Shown piece after piece: positions 48,367 through 57,718 of a stretch of DNA of 64,000 nt (position 1 is its first letter; each line of letters starts with the position of its first letter). Where the stretch lies: NCBI RefSeq assembly GCF_009758255.1, contig NZ_WSEN01000006.1, positions 186,001-250,000 of the forward strand. The letters run 5' to 3'. Under the pieces are notes generated by a model, which saw only the letters and a program-made list of their open reading frames with translations, was not told the DNA's origin and did not search any database. The translations under genes and the position numbers were made by a program. The DNA is from Microbacterium sp. MAH-37 (GTDB taxonomy: Bacteria > Actinomycetota > Actinomycetes > Actinomycetales > Microbacteriaceae).

Positions 48367-49656
48367 TCAGACGCCGGGGTACGACCGCTCCGGGGCGCCG
48401 ACGTACAGCTGCTGCGGGCGGCCGATCTTGGTCTGCGGGTCGAGCTGCAGCTCGCGCCACTGCGCGAGCCAGCCGGGCAGGCGGCCGATCGCGAACAGCA
48501 CGGTGAACATCCGGGTCGGGAAGCCCATGGCCTTGTAGATCACGCCGGTGTAGAAGTCGACGTTCGGGTACAGACGGCGCTCCTGGAAGTACTCGTCGGC
48601 GAGGGCGATCTCCTCGAGCTCCTTCGCCAGATCGAGCAGCGGGTCGCTGACGCCGAGCGAGGCGAGCACCTCGTCGGCGGCCGACTTCACGAGCTTGGCG
48701 CGCGGGTCGTAGTTCTTGTAGACGCGGTGCCCGAAGCCCATCAGCTTCACGCCCTGCTCCTTGTTCTTGACCCGCTCGACGAACCGCTGCACGCTCTGGC
48801 CCGACTCGCGGATCTGACCGAGCATCGTCAGCACGGCCTCGTTCGCGCCGCCGTGCAGCGGGCCGGACAGCGCCTGGATCCCGGCGGAGACCGAGGCGAA
48901 CTGGTTGGCACCGGTCGAGCCGACGAGGCGCACCGTGGAGGTGGACGCGTTCTGCTCGTGGTCCTCGTGCAGGATCAGCAGCAGTTCGAGCGCCTTGGAC
49001 ATGACGGGGTTGACCTCGTAGTCCTCGCTCATCACGCCGAAGTTCAGCTTCAGGAAGTTGTCCACGAAGCTGAGCGAGTTGTCGGGGTAGAGGAACGCCT
49101 GCCCGACGCTCTTCTTGTGCGCGTAGGCGGCGATGACCGGCAGCTTGGCGAGCATGCGGATCTGGTTCAGCTCCACGTGCTCGGGGTTGCTGGGGTCGGA
49201 CGCGTCCTGGTAGTAGGTCGACAGCGCCGCCACGGCCGACGACAGCACGGCCATCGGGTGCGCGTTGTCGGGCAGGGCCGAGAAGAAGTGCTTGAGATCC
49301 TCATGCAGCAGCGTGTGCTTGCGGATCTGCTCGTCGAAGCCCGCCAATTCGTCGGCAGTCGGCAGCTCTCCGTAGATCAGCAGCCACGCCACCTCGAGGT
49401 AACTGCAGTTCTTCGCGATCTGCTCGATCGGGTACCCGCGGTAGCGCAGGATTCCCTTGTCGCCGTCGATGTACGTGATCGAGGACTTCGCGGATGCGGT
49501 GTTCACGAAGCCGTAGTCCAGGCCGGTGTAGCCGGTCTGACGGGTCAGGGTCGAGAAGTCGATGCTCCCCACACCCGAAGTGGGCTGAAGGACGGGGAAC
49601 TCGGCGATCCTGTCGCCGACGGTGAGTGTCGCCTTCTCCGGCAGAGCTGTGCTCAC
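48367..49656 (-). CDS. gltA: Citrate synthase (type II)
   Basis: TCA-cycle enzyme of 429 aa that condenses oxaloacetate with acetyl-CoA. Active-site regions are SGPLHGGANEAVLTML (His), LMGFGHRVYKNYDPRAK (His) and PNVDFYTGVIYKAMGFP (Asp). The N-terminal beta domain (ATLTVGDRIAEFPVLQ) indicates the Gram-negative-like hexameric type II form common in actinobacteria. The GTG at 49656 is chosen because AGGAGG lies 5-6 nt upstream; the frame continues further but without family similarity. The leader of about 95 nt begins after a TAGGCT -10 box at 49757. Confidence 0.97.
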   Translation of the reverse strand: MSTALPEKATLTVGDRIAEFPVLQPTSGVGSIDFSTLTRQTGYTGLDYGFVNTASAKSSITYIDGDKGILRYRGYPIEQIAKNCSYLEVAWLLIYGELPTADELAGFDEQIRKHTLLHEDLKHFFSALPDNAHPMAVLSSAVAALSTYYQDASDPSNPEHVELNQIRMLAKLPVIAAYAHKKSVGQAFLYPDNSLSFVDNFLKLNFGVMSEDYEVNPVMSKALELLLILHEDHEQNASTSTVRLVGSTGANQFASVSAGIQALSGPLHGGANEAVLTMLGQIRESGQSVQRFVERVKNKEQGVKLMGFGHRVYKNYDPRAKLVKSAADEVLASLGVSDPLLDLAKELEEIALADEYFQERRLYPNVDFYTGVIYKAMGFPTRMFTVLFAIGRLPGWLAQWRELQLDPQTKIGRPQQLYVGAPERSYPGV

Positions 49657-49756
49657 GCCAAACCTCCTGCTGAATCGAAGTCGCGTGCGGACGAAAAGTC
49701 TTGATGCGCCTGACAGGCGCGGCGCCACTGGCCGGGGGCGACCGGATGGCTTTTAC

Positions 49757-49762
49757 AGCCTA
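49757..49762 (-). promoter_or_regulatory. -10 box of gltA
   Basis: TAGGCT on the minus strand (AGCCTA on plus) predicts transcription from about 49750 and a leader of about 95 nt. No good -35 box is seen. Confidence 0.4.
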
Positions 49763-49822
49763 GTCCGGCGATGAGCCAACTGTGACATCCACCAAGGTAC
49801 AGCGGATTATGACTGACAGAAC

Positions 49823-50935
49823 CTACAGTGCCGCCGCGCGCAGGCGCGCAGCGCCCGCCTGGACCCGCTCCAGCGACGCGGTCAGCGAGAGCCGCACGTG
49901 CTCCCCCGAGAATCCGCCGTAGAACGGCCCGGGACCTGCCAGGATGCCGAGATCGGCCAGACGGCCCATCGACTCCCAGGCATCCTTTCCCTCGGTCGCC
50001 CAGAGGTAGAGCCCCGCCTCCGAACCGTCGATGCGGAACCCCGCCTGCTGCAGGGCGGGGAGCAGCTCGCTGCGCCGTGCCCGGTAGAGGTCCTTCTGTG
50101 CGGCGACGTGCTCGTCGTCGCGGAGGGCGACGGCCATCGCGTGCTGCACCGGCTGAGGCGGCATCAGCCCCAGGTGCTTGCGCGCGGTGAGAAGATCGGC
50201 GATCACCGTGCGGCATCCGGCGACGAACGCGGCGCGGTACCCGGCGAGGTTGGACTGCTTGCTGAGCGAGTAGACGCTCAGCAGGCCGGAGCGGTTGCCG
50301 CCGGTGACTCGCGGGTCGAGCACCGAGGGCACCGGCTCGGATGCCCAGGGGCCGTCCCAGCCGAGCTCGGCGTAGCACTCGTCGCTCGCCAGGACCGCGC
50401 CCAGTTCGCGCGCGCGGGCGACCGCCACGGCGAGCTCGTCGGTCGTCCAGGTGCGGCCGTCGGGGTTGCCCGGCGTGTTGATCCAGATCAGCCTGGTGCC
50501 CTCGGGCCACTCGGCGGGGTCGTCCGAGGGCAACGGCATCGCACCGGCGACACGGGCCCCGACGTCGTAGGTCGGGTAGGCGACACGCGGATGCACGACG
50601 ATGTCGCCCTCGCCGAGCCCGAGCAGCGTCGGCAGCAGCGCCACGAACTCCTTGGACCCGATCGTGGGCAGCACGTTGTCGACCGTGAGCCCCGGCACCC
50701 CGCGGCGCCGCGCGTACCAGTCCACGATCGCCTCGCGGAGGGCAGGGGTGCCGACGGTCTGCGGGTAGGCGTGCGCGTCGGTCGCCTCGGCGAGCGCGCG
50801 CCGCACCACCTCGGGCGTGGGGTCGACGGGCGAGCCGATCGACAGGTCGACGATGCCGTCCGGATGCAGCGCTGCGCGCTCACGGTACGGGACCACCGCA
50901 TCCCACGGGTAGTCGGCGAGGTCGCGGACGCTCAC
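49823..50935 (-). CDS. dapC: Succinyldiaminopimelate transaminase
   Basis: PLP aminotransferase of 370 aa making N-succinyl-LL-diaminopimelate. The beginning VRDLADYPWDAVVPYRERA, the PLP lysine in YSLSKQSNLAGYR, IWINTPGNPDGRTW and VLASDECYAELGWDG match actinobacterial DapC. The GTG start shares its G with the last base of the fdxA stop codon (TAGTG), so translation is coupled to the ferredoxin gene. FdxA-DapC linkage is a familiar actinobacterial arrangement. Together with dapE and dapD near 43 kb, most of the succinylase branch is in this window, but in two loci. Confidence 0.93.
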   Translation of the reverse strand: MSVRDLADYPWDAVVPYRERAALHPDGIVDLSIGSPVDPTPEVVRRALAEATDAHAYPQTVGTPALREAIVDWYARRRGVPGLTVDNVLPTIGSKEFVALLPTLLGLGEGDIVVHPRVAYPTYDVGARVAGAMPLPSDDPAEWPEGTRLIWINTPGNPDGRTWTTDELAVAVARARELGAVLASDECYAELGWDGPWASEPVPSVLDPRVTGGNRSGLLSVYSLSKQSNLAGYRAAFVAGCRTVIADLLTARKHLGLMPPQPVQHAMAVALRDDEHVAAQKDLYRARRSELLPALQQAGFRIDGSEAGLYLWATEGKDAWESMGRLADLGILAGPGPFYGGFSGEHVRLSLTASLERVQAGAARLRAAAL

Positions 50936-51255
50936 TACTCGCCCTGCGGCGGGAGCACCGCGATGACGGGGTGGTCGTGATGGATGACGCCGACCTTCGC
51001 CGCGCCACCCGGGGAGCCGATCTCGTCGAAGAACTCGACGTTGGCCTTGTAGTAGTCGGCCCATTCCTCGGGGAGGTCGTCCTCGTAGTAGATCGCCTCG
51101 ACCGGGCAGACCGGCTCGCAGGCACCGCAGTCCACGCACTCGTCGGGATGGATGTACAGCGAGCGCTCACCCTCGTAGATGCAATCGACGGGGCATTCGT
51201 CGACGCAGGCACGATCCTTCACGTCGACACAGGGCAGGGCGATCACATACGTCAC
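50935..51255 (-). CDS. fdxA: Seven-iron ferredoxin
   Basis: Electron carrier of 106 aa. Cysteines of the [3Fe-4S] and [4Fe-4S] clusters are in [19 protein letters not shown] and [19 protein letters not shown], followed by the long acidic C-terminal extension ([17 protein letters not shown]) of the FdxA type. The GTG has TAGACT ending 7 nt upstream. That -10 box overlaps the stop codon of the upstream DUF6113-like gene, so fdxA has its own leaderless promoter. It is followed by dapC through a one-base overlap. Confidence 0.97.
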   Translation of the reverse strand: MTYVIALPCVDVKDRACVDECPVDCIYEGERSLYIHPDECVDCGACEPVCPVEAIYYEDDLPEEWADYYKANVEFFDEIGSPGGAAKVGVIHHDHPVIAVLPPQGE

Positions 51256-51264
51256 CCGCCCAGT

Positions 51265-51684
51265 CTACGACCGATCCGGCTCCGCCTCAGGCCGCTCAGG
51301 GACCGCCCCGGGTCGCCCCGGCACCGGCTTGAGTTTCGAGAGATCGGGGAAGGCGACCACCAGCAGCACGATCGCCCCGACCAGGAAGGTCCAGATCTGC
51401 CCCAGCGGGGTGTTCGGCACGATCACGGATCCGCCGGGGCCGCGCTGCGAGATCACGAAGATCAGGGCGAGCATCCCGATACCGCCGGCCAGAGCCGCCC
51501 ACCGGTCGTTGGTGAGTGCCCGCAGCGCGATCAGCAGCGCCGCACAGGCGATCGCACCGAGGATCATGCCGACGGGGATCGGCCCCCAGGTGTAGCTGTG
51601 TGCGATGGTCGCGGCGACGCCGTACACCGCGCCGACGACGGCGGCGGCGAGCCAGGACAGGCCGCGGGAGATCCAGTGGGGCAC
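51265..51684 (-). CDS. Four-helix membrane protein (DUF6113-like)
   Basis: Protein of 139 aa with four hydrophobic helices (about 8-30, 36-56, 64-80 and 92-112) and a Pro/Arg/Glu-rich C-terminus. GAVYGVAATIAHSYTW resembles the small family placed upstream of fdxA in actinobacteria, annotated DUF6113. Function unknown. TAGGCT ends 7 nt before the GTG start. The stop codon (TAG) is the first half of the fdxA -10 box. Confidence 0.75.
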   Translation of the reverse strand: MPHWISRGLSWLAAAVVGAVYGVAATIAHSYTWGPIPVGMILGAIACAALLIALRALTNDRWAALAGGIGMLALIFVISQRGPGGSVIVPNTPLGQIWTFLVGAIVLLVVAFPDLSKLKPVPGRPGAVPERPEAEPDRS

Positions 51685-51706
51685 GGGAGAAGCCTAGACC
51701 GTCGCC

Positions 51707-52021
51707 CTATGCGGCCCAGCCCAGCATCCGCAGCACCGCGGCGACGAGCGCGGCGGCGACCACGACGACGAGGAAGGATTGGCGCAGCCACAGCAGCCCT
51801 GCGGCGACGAGCACCGCCGGCACGCGCGCATCCACGACGACCTCCTGACCTGCGCCCAGCGTCTGCACCGCGACCAGCGCGGCCAGCAGGGCGACCGTCA
51901 GCAGATCCGAGATCCGCGCGGGGCGCGGCGCCTCCATCACCTTCGCAGGGATCAGGTAGCCGAACGCCTTCAGCGCCACGCAGATGCACGCCGCGAGCAG
52001 GACCGCGCTCCACACGCTCAC
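51707..52021 (-). CDS. azlD: AzlD family branched-chain amino acid export subunit
   Basis: Protein of 104 aa with four helices. The AzlD layout is clear: LKAFGYLIPAKVMEAPRPAR, then LLTVALLAALVAVQTLGAG and a final helix VVVVAAALVAAVLRM. It forms the small partner of AzlC in the LIV-E type export system for branched-chain amino acids (as BrnFE in corynebacteria). The GTG start overlaps the azlC stop (GTGA). Confidence 0.92.
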   Translation of the reverse strand: MSVWSAVLLAACICVALKAFGYLIPAKVMEAPRPARISDLLTVALLAALVAVQTLGAGQEVVVDARVPAVLVAAGLLWLRQSFLVVVVAAALVAAVLRMLGWAA

Positions 52022-52746
52022 GAGACGACCTCCCCGGCCGGCTTCGCGTCTCGACCCAGCCAGTTGAACCAGCCGACGACGATCGCCACGACCGCGGCCA
52101 CGAGCACCGGCAGACCGGGCATCAGCACCGGCGTGAGCGCAGCGGCGACCACGGCGGCGGCCACACCGACGACGACGGCCTGGCGCTGCTTGAGACGCGG
52201 CCAGAGCAGCGCGAGGAACGCGGCAGCCGCCGCGGCATCGAGTCCCCACGCCCTGGGGTCGCCGAGCACGTCACCGAGCAGCGCGCCCACGAGGGTCGTC
52301 ACGTTCCACCCGAGGTAGATGCCCAGCCCTGTCACCCAGAAGCCGAGCCTCGCCAGCCGCGGGTCGTCCTGCGAGATCGCCACCGCGGTCGACTCGTCGA
52401 TCGTGAACTGCGCGGCGGCGGCCCTGCGACGGAGTCCGGCCCCGATGATCGGCGACATCCTCATGCCGTACGCCACGTTGCGCACCCCCAGCAGACCCGC
52501 CGAGGCGATCGCCGCCGGCAGCGCGGCCACTCCCCCAGAGGCGAAGACGCCGATGAAGGCGAACTGCGATCCGCCGGTGAACATCACCAGGCTCAGGACG
52601 CAGGCCTGCCACACGTCCAGGCCGGCGGCGACGGCGAGCGCGCCGAAGGAGATGCCGTAGGCACTCGTCGCGATGGCGACGCCGAGGGCCTCCCGCCACA
52701 CCACGGCGGACCCCTCACGCGCGAGTGTTCGATCTGTCGAACGCAT
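52018..52746 (-). CDS. azlC: AzlC family amino acid permease
   Basis: Protein of 242 aa with about six helices; large subunit of the AzlCD exporter. Typical phrases are SAYGISFGALAVAAGLD, SLVMFTGGSQFAFIGV, GVRNVAYGMRMSPI and FTIDESTAVAISQ. The ATG at 52746 is fixed by a complete promoter, TTGACG-N17-CAGAAT, whose -10 box ends 8 nt before the ATG. An ATG 9 nt earlier would overlap the -10 box. It is divergent from an XRE-cupin regulator, which is the obvious candidate for its control. Confidence 0.92.
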   Translation of the reverse strand: MRSTDRTLAREGSAVVWREALGVAIATSAYGISFGALAVAAGLDVWQACVLSLVMFTGGSQFAFIGVFASGGVAALPAAIASAGLLGVRNVAYGMRMSPIIGAGLRRRAAAAQFTIDESTAVAISQDDPRLARLGFWVTGLGIYLGWNVTTLVGALLGDVLGDPRAWGLDAAAAAAFLALLWPRLKQRQAVVVGVAAAVVAAALTPVLMPGLPVLVAAVVAIVVGWFNWLGRDAKPAGEVVS

Positions 52747-52811
52747 GAACAACATTCTGAACACCCGCGGATCGATCGTCAAGTCGAACGATCGTTTGCG
52801 ATACTGAACAC
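52747..52811. promoter_or_regulatory. azlC / XRE divergent promoter and operator region
   Basis: The minus-strand promoter of azlC is TTGACG (CGTCAA at 52777-52782), 17 bp, CAGAAT (ATTCTG at 52754-52759). The plus-strand -10 for the regulator is GATACT (52800-52805), ending 7 nt before its ATG. The palindrome AACGATCGTT (52787-52796) sits between them, overlapping the regulator promoter and adjoining the azlC -35 box. Confidence 0.65.
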
Positions 52812-53360
52812 ATGGACGATCTGCGCGAACGCATCGCCCGGGCGCTGCGCCGCGAGCGCGAGGCATCCGGAATCTCGGTCTCCGAACTGGCGCGCCGCGC
52901 CGGAATCTCGAAGGCGACCGTGTCGCAGTTGGAGAGCGGCGCCGGCAACCCGAGCGTCGAGACCCTGTGGGCGCTCGGCGACGCGCTGGGCATCCCGTTC
53001 GCGACGCTCGTCGAGGAGCGGACCACCGCACCCCGGCTGGTGCGCGCCGACGAGCACGCCGGGGTCCCCTCCGCCGCCGCGCCCTACGTCGCAACCCTGC
53101 TCTCGGCCTGCCCGCCCGGCGCGCGCCGCGACATCTACATCATCCAGGCAGAGCCCGGCGAGCCCCGGCGCTCGCTCCCCCATCACCAGGGGACCACAGA
53201 GCACGTCGTGCTGCTGAGCGGGTCGGCCCGGCTCGGACCAGCGGATGCCGCTGAGCTGCTGCATCCGGGAGACTACCTCTCCTATCCGGGTGACGCCGCC
53301 CACGTCTTCGAGGCGCTCGAGCCCGGAACCAGCGCGGTCCTGCTCAGCGAGCTTCGCTGA
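52812..53360 (+). CDS. XRE family transcriptional regulator with C-terminal cupin
   Basis: Protein of 182 aa. The N-terminal helix-turn-helix is VSELARRAGISKATVSQLESGAG, then PSVETLWALGDALGI. A single cupin barrel follows (about 95-180, with TTEHVVLLSGSARLG and GDYLSYPGDAAHVFE). This architecture usually senses a small metabolite, here perhaps a branched-chain amino acid, and controls an adjacent exporter. GATACT ends 7 nt before the ATG. The last nine codons lie inside a strong hairpin terminator. Confidence 0.92.
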   Translation: MDDLRERIARALRREREASGISVSELARRAGISKATVSQLESGAGNPSVETLWALGDALGIPFATLVEERTTAPRLVRADEHAGVPSAAAPYVATLLSACPPGARRDIYIIQAEPGEPRRSLPHHQGTTEHVVLLSGSARLGPADAAELLHPGDYLSYPGDAAHVFEALEPGTSAVLLSELR

Positions 53361-53370
53361 GCAGGACCGC
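53334..53370. terminator. Terminator embedded in the 3' end of the XRE gene
   Basis: The arms GCGGTCCTGCTCAGCGA and TCGCTGAGCAGGACCGC are perfect over 17 bp with a 3-nt loop. The stop codon (53358-53360) lies inside the right arm. It also faces the convergent transglycosylase gene ending at 53385. Confidence 0.88.
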
Positions 53371-53384
53371 AGTGGACAGCTGGT

Positions 53385-54317
53385 TCAGTACCAGTTCACG
53401 GCCTGGGAGTGCCCCCAGGCGCTGCATGGCGTGCCGTAGGCGCGCTTGATGTAGTCCAGGCCCCACGAGATCTGCGTGGCCGCGTTGGTGCGCCAGTCGC
53501 CGCCGGCCGACGCCATCTTGCTGCCCGGGAGCGCCTGCGGGATGCCGGTCGCGCCGCCGTTGCGGTTGTACGCCTGGTAGTTCCAGCCGGACTCCTTGGT
53601 CCACAGCGACGAGAGGCAGGAGAACTGGTCACCGCCCCAGCCGTAGCGGCTGGACATCATGGCGCGAGCGGTCGCCTTCGCACCCTCGGGCGTGTTGTTG
53701 CGCGCCAGCGCCGCGGCAGCCGCCTCTGCGGCGGCCTTCTCCTCCGCGGCCTTCTTGGCAGCGGCATCCGCCTCCGCCTTCTTCTGCTTGGCGGTCTCGA
53801 GCGACGTGCGCAGTTCGGCGGTCTGCGCCACCGTCTCCGCCGTCTCCTCTGCGACGCCCTTGGTGCCGAGCACGATGCGCATGCCCGAGTCACCGCGCGT
53901 GGTCGCCAGCGTGGTGATGCCGGCCGCGAGCTCGCTGGTGTCGACGGCGGTGGTCCCGGCCGGGTCCAGCGGCAGGCCGACGGTCGCGACCTCCAGGGTC
54001 GCGGCCTGCGCGTCCTGCAGTGCCGCCTGTGCGTCGCGGAGCGTGTCGATGGCCTCGGTCTTGACGGAGGAGACCGACGTGCCGGCCGACGCCGTGGCAT
54101 CCGGAGCGGCGGCCGCGAACGTCGCGATCGTCGTGGGGAGCGCGTCGCCGGCCTCTGCGGCAGCGGCCGCCGTGGCGGTGCCGGCCGTGATCGCGACGGT
54201 CAGGACGGCCGCGGCGGCGACGCCGAGGATGATCGGCTGCCGCGTCGTCACATCGGCGTGTGCGCGCGCCATCGCAGCGGCGCGTCGGGACGCACGGGTG
54301 GTAGGGGCATGAAGCAT
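53385..54317 (-). CDS. Secreted lytic transglycosylase-like protein
   Basis: Protein of 310 aa. An N-terminal signal or anchor (PIILGVAAAAVLTVAITAG, about 28-46) is followed by an Ala/Thr-rich region and an Ala/Lys/Glu coiled coil (about 165-205, KQKKAEADAAAKKAAEEK). The C-terminal lysozyme-like domain of about 100 residues has the catalytic Glu in SLWTKESGWNYQAYN, then GGATGIPQALPGSKMASAG and the ending SAWGHSQAVNWY. It probably cuts peptidoglycan in the wall. The start is uncertain, since no ribosome site precedes 54317. The gene has a long AT-richer upstream region with inverted repeats. Confidence 0.87.
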   Translation of the reverse strand: MLHAPTTRASRRAAAMARAHADVTTRQPIILGVAAAAVLTVAITAGTATAAAAAEAGDALPTTIATFAAAAPDATASAGTSVSSVKTEAIDTLRDAQAALQDAQAATLEVATVGLPLDPAGTTAVDTSELAAGITTLATTRGDSGMRIVLGTKGVAEETAETVAQTAELRTSLETAKQKKAEADAAAKKAAEEKAAAEAAAAALARNNTPEGAKATARAMMSSRYGWGGDQFSCLSSLWTKESGWNYQAYNRNGGATGIPQALPGSKMASAGGDWRTNAATQISWGLDYIKRAYGTPCSAWGHSQAVNWY

Positions 54318-54537
54318 GAGGGGTTTCGACTTTCGGGTCGTCGTCGGCCCGGACCCCGCACAGGGCTGCTCATCGGGAGCGGTATCCCGGGCACGGGTAT
54401 CGACTTTGGTATGCCCACCTGGACATTCCTTGGCTGAATCCGGTGAATCACCGCGTCAAGCTCTCGGGAAAGTGTGTTATGAGATCGTGATTTATCACCC
54501 TCAGACGCCCTCGACAGCGCCCGATTCTCCCCGGATA
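54318..54537 (-). promoter_or_regulatory. Long 5' region of the transglycosylase gene
   Basis: This is a 220-bp non-coding stretch with two inverted repeats sharing GTGA/TCAC: CGGTGA-A-TCACCG (54441-54453) and GTGAT-TT-ATCAC (54487-54498). The AT-rich patch around 54473-54500 (minus strand CATAAC) is the best promoter candidate and would give a leader of about 150 nt. I tested it by eye for the c-di-AMP (ydaO) riboswitch and did not find the conserved blocks. Confidence 0.4.
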
Positions 54538-54575
54538 CACAGACAGCCCCGGCCTTCCGACCGGGGCTGTCTGTG
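54538..54575. terminator. typA terminator
   Basis: CACAGACAGCCCCGG pairs perfectly with CCGGGGCTGTCTGTG around an 8-nt loop, 11 nt beyond the typA stop codon. Confidence 0.88.
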
Positions 54576-54585
54576 CGAAACGGGG

Positions 54586-56499
<1,914 letters not shown>

Positions 56500-56594
56500 G
56501 AAGGTGTCCTAAACAGGTGGGAGAAGCGCCGGGAAACCGACGTTCCAGGATAGCAAACCCCCCTGAGCACAGCCCGAACGCGTACCATCGGGGC

Positions 56595-57395
56595 GTGATC
56601 ACCGCCCCCACGGCCCCTGAGCGAGCGAAGCGAGACGAAGGGCGCACCCGGCTGTGGTGGGAGATCTCGATCGTGCTGGCGCTCGGGCTCGGGCAGTCGG
56701 CCGTCTACTCGATCGTGCAGCTGGCCTATCGTCTGACCGATTCCACACCGCTGGCCGATCAGACGGCGACCCTGAATCCTTCGCGCAGCGACCGCGAGGT
56801 GTTCGACTTCATCTACCAGGTGCTGGGCCTCGGCTTCGCGATCGTGCCGGTGCTGCTGGTCTGCTTCCTGCTCTGGCAGGACCGCCGTCCGCATCTCGGC
56901 AGGCTGGGTCTGGACGGAGCGCACGTGGCGCGGGACGCCGGCCGCGGCATCCTGCTGGTGCTGGCGATCGGCGTCCCCGGCGTCGGTCTCTACCTCGCCG
57001 GGCGTGCACTCGGACTGTTCGTCGCCGTCGATCCGGGTGGACTGGGCGCGCATTGGTGGACCGTGCCGATCCTGCTGCTCTCCGCCGCACGCGCCTCGAT
57101 CCAGGAGGAGTTCGTCGTGCTCGGCTATCTCTTCGCCCGGCTGCGGCAGCTGGGCTGGGGCACCTGGTCGATCATCCTCGCCACGAGCATCTTGCGTGCC
57201 AGCTACCACCTGTATCAGGGCCCCGGCGCATTCGTCGGCAATCTCGCGATGGGCCTGCTGTTCGGCTGGCTCTTCTCGCGCTCCGGACGGCTGCTGCCGT
57301 TCCTCGTCGCGCACTTTCTCATCGACGCGACGGCCTTCGTCGGCTACCCGTGGGCGGCCGCCACCTGGCCCGCCCTTTTCGGTCTGCCGAGCTGA
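56595..57395 (+). CDS. CPBP family intramembrane glutamic endopeptidase (CAAX/ABI type)
   Basis: Membrane protein of 266 aa with about seven helices. The family motifs are ARASIQEEFVVLGYLFARLR (paired Glu and Arg), SILRASYHLYQG (His) and LVAHFLIDATAFVG (His/Asp). Such proteases act in bacteriocin self-immunity or protein maturation; no partner gene is seen. The GTG at 56595 is chosen because TACCAT ends 7 nt upstream. The frame is open further upstream but lacks signals. Residues about 9-16 (ERAKRDEG) are encoded by a dispersed repeat. Confidence 0.88.
   Translation: MITAPTAPERAKRDEGRTRLWWEISIVLALGLGQSAVYSIVQLAYRLTDSTPLADQTATLNPSRSDREVFDFIYQVLGLGFAIVPVLLVCFLLWQDRRPHLGRLGLDGAHVARDAGRGILLVLAIGVPGVGLYLAGRALGLFVAVDPGGLGAHWWTVPILLLSAARASIQEEFVVLGYLFARLRQLGWGTWSIILATSILRASYHLYQGPGAFVGNLAMGLLFGWLFSRSGRLLPFLVAHFLIDATAFVGYPWAAATWPALFGLPS
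56616..56644 (-). repeat. Dispersed repeat copy within the CPBP gene start
   Basis: CTGAGCGAGCGAAGCGAGACGAAGG is the inverse complement of the CTTCGTCTCGCTTCGCTCGC element seen elsewhere in the window. It is in frame and adds a charged N-terminal segment. Confidence 0.6.
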
Positions 57396-57399
57396 GCGC

Positions 57400-57678
57400 T
57401 CAGTCGAACAGGTCGCTCAGCCAGCTCTCGCGTTTGCGTGGACGACGACGCTCGTCCTCGTACCGCGGCTGAGCATAGGACTGGCCGTACTGCGGCGCCT
57501 CGTGCCGAGGCGGCTCCGGCTGATATGCCGCCGGCTGAGGCGCTGCCATCGACCGTTCGATGATCTTGTCGAGCTCGCCGCGGTCGAGCCACACACCCCT
57601 GCACTGCGGGCAGTAGTCGATCTCGATGCCGCTGCGCTCGCTCATCACCAGGGTCGTACCGTCTGTGGGACACTGCAT
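57400..57678 (-). CDS. Zinc-ribbon (zf-TFIIB) protein
   Basis: Protein of 92 aa. An N-terminal zinc ribbon CPTDGTTLVMSERSGIEIDY followed by CPQCRGVWLDRGELDKII matches the zf-TFIIB family. The rest is Pro/Gln/Tyr-rich, then basic (RRRPRKRESW) with the ending LSDLFD. The family is widespread and uncharacterised; the zinc site may bind nucleic acid or protein. It is convergent with the CPBP gene (4 bp between stops), and follows the PH-like membrane protein gene on the same strand after 40 bp. Confidence 0.92.
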   Translation of the reverse strand: MQCPTDGTTLVMSERSGIEIDYCPQCRGVWLDRGELDKIIERSMAAPQPAAYQPEPPRHEAPQYGQSYAQPRYEDERRRPRKRESWLSDLFD

Positions 57679-57718
57679 GTCCTCAGTCGACCAGCCGAAG
57701 CTATGAGCCCGCTCCAGG

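Noticed and set aside
49657..49728. Longer gltA with 24 extra N-terminal codons
   Set aside because: The extension is Arg-rich, unlike citrate synthases, and the GTG at 49656 has a consensus ribosome site.
54318..54537. c-di-AMP (ydaO) riboswitch before the transglycosylase gene
   Set aside because: Expected by gene type, but the conserved sequence blocks of that RNA, such as the terminal GCTAACC-like segment, were not found on the minus strand.
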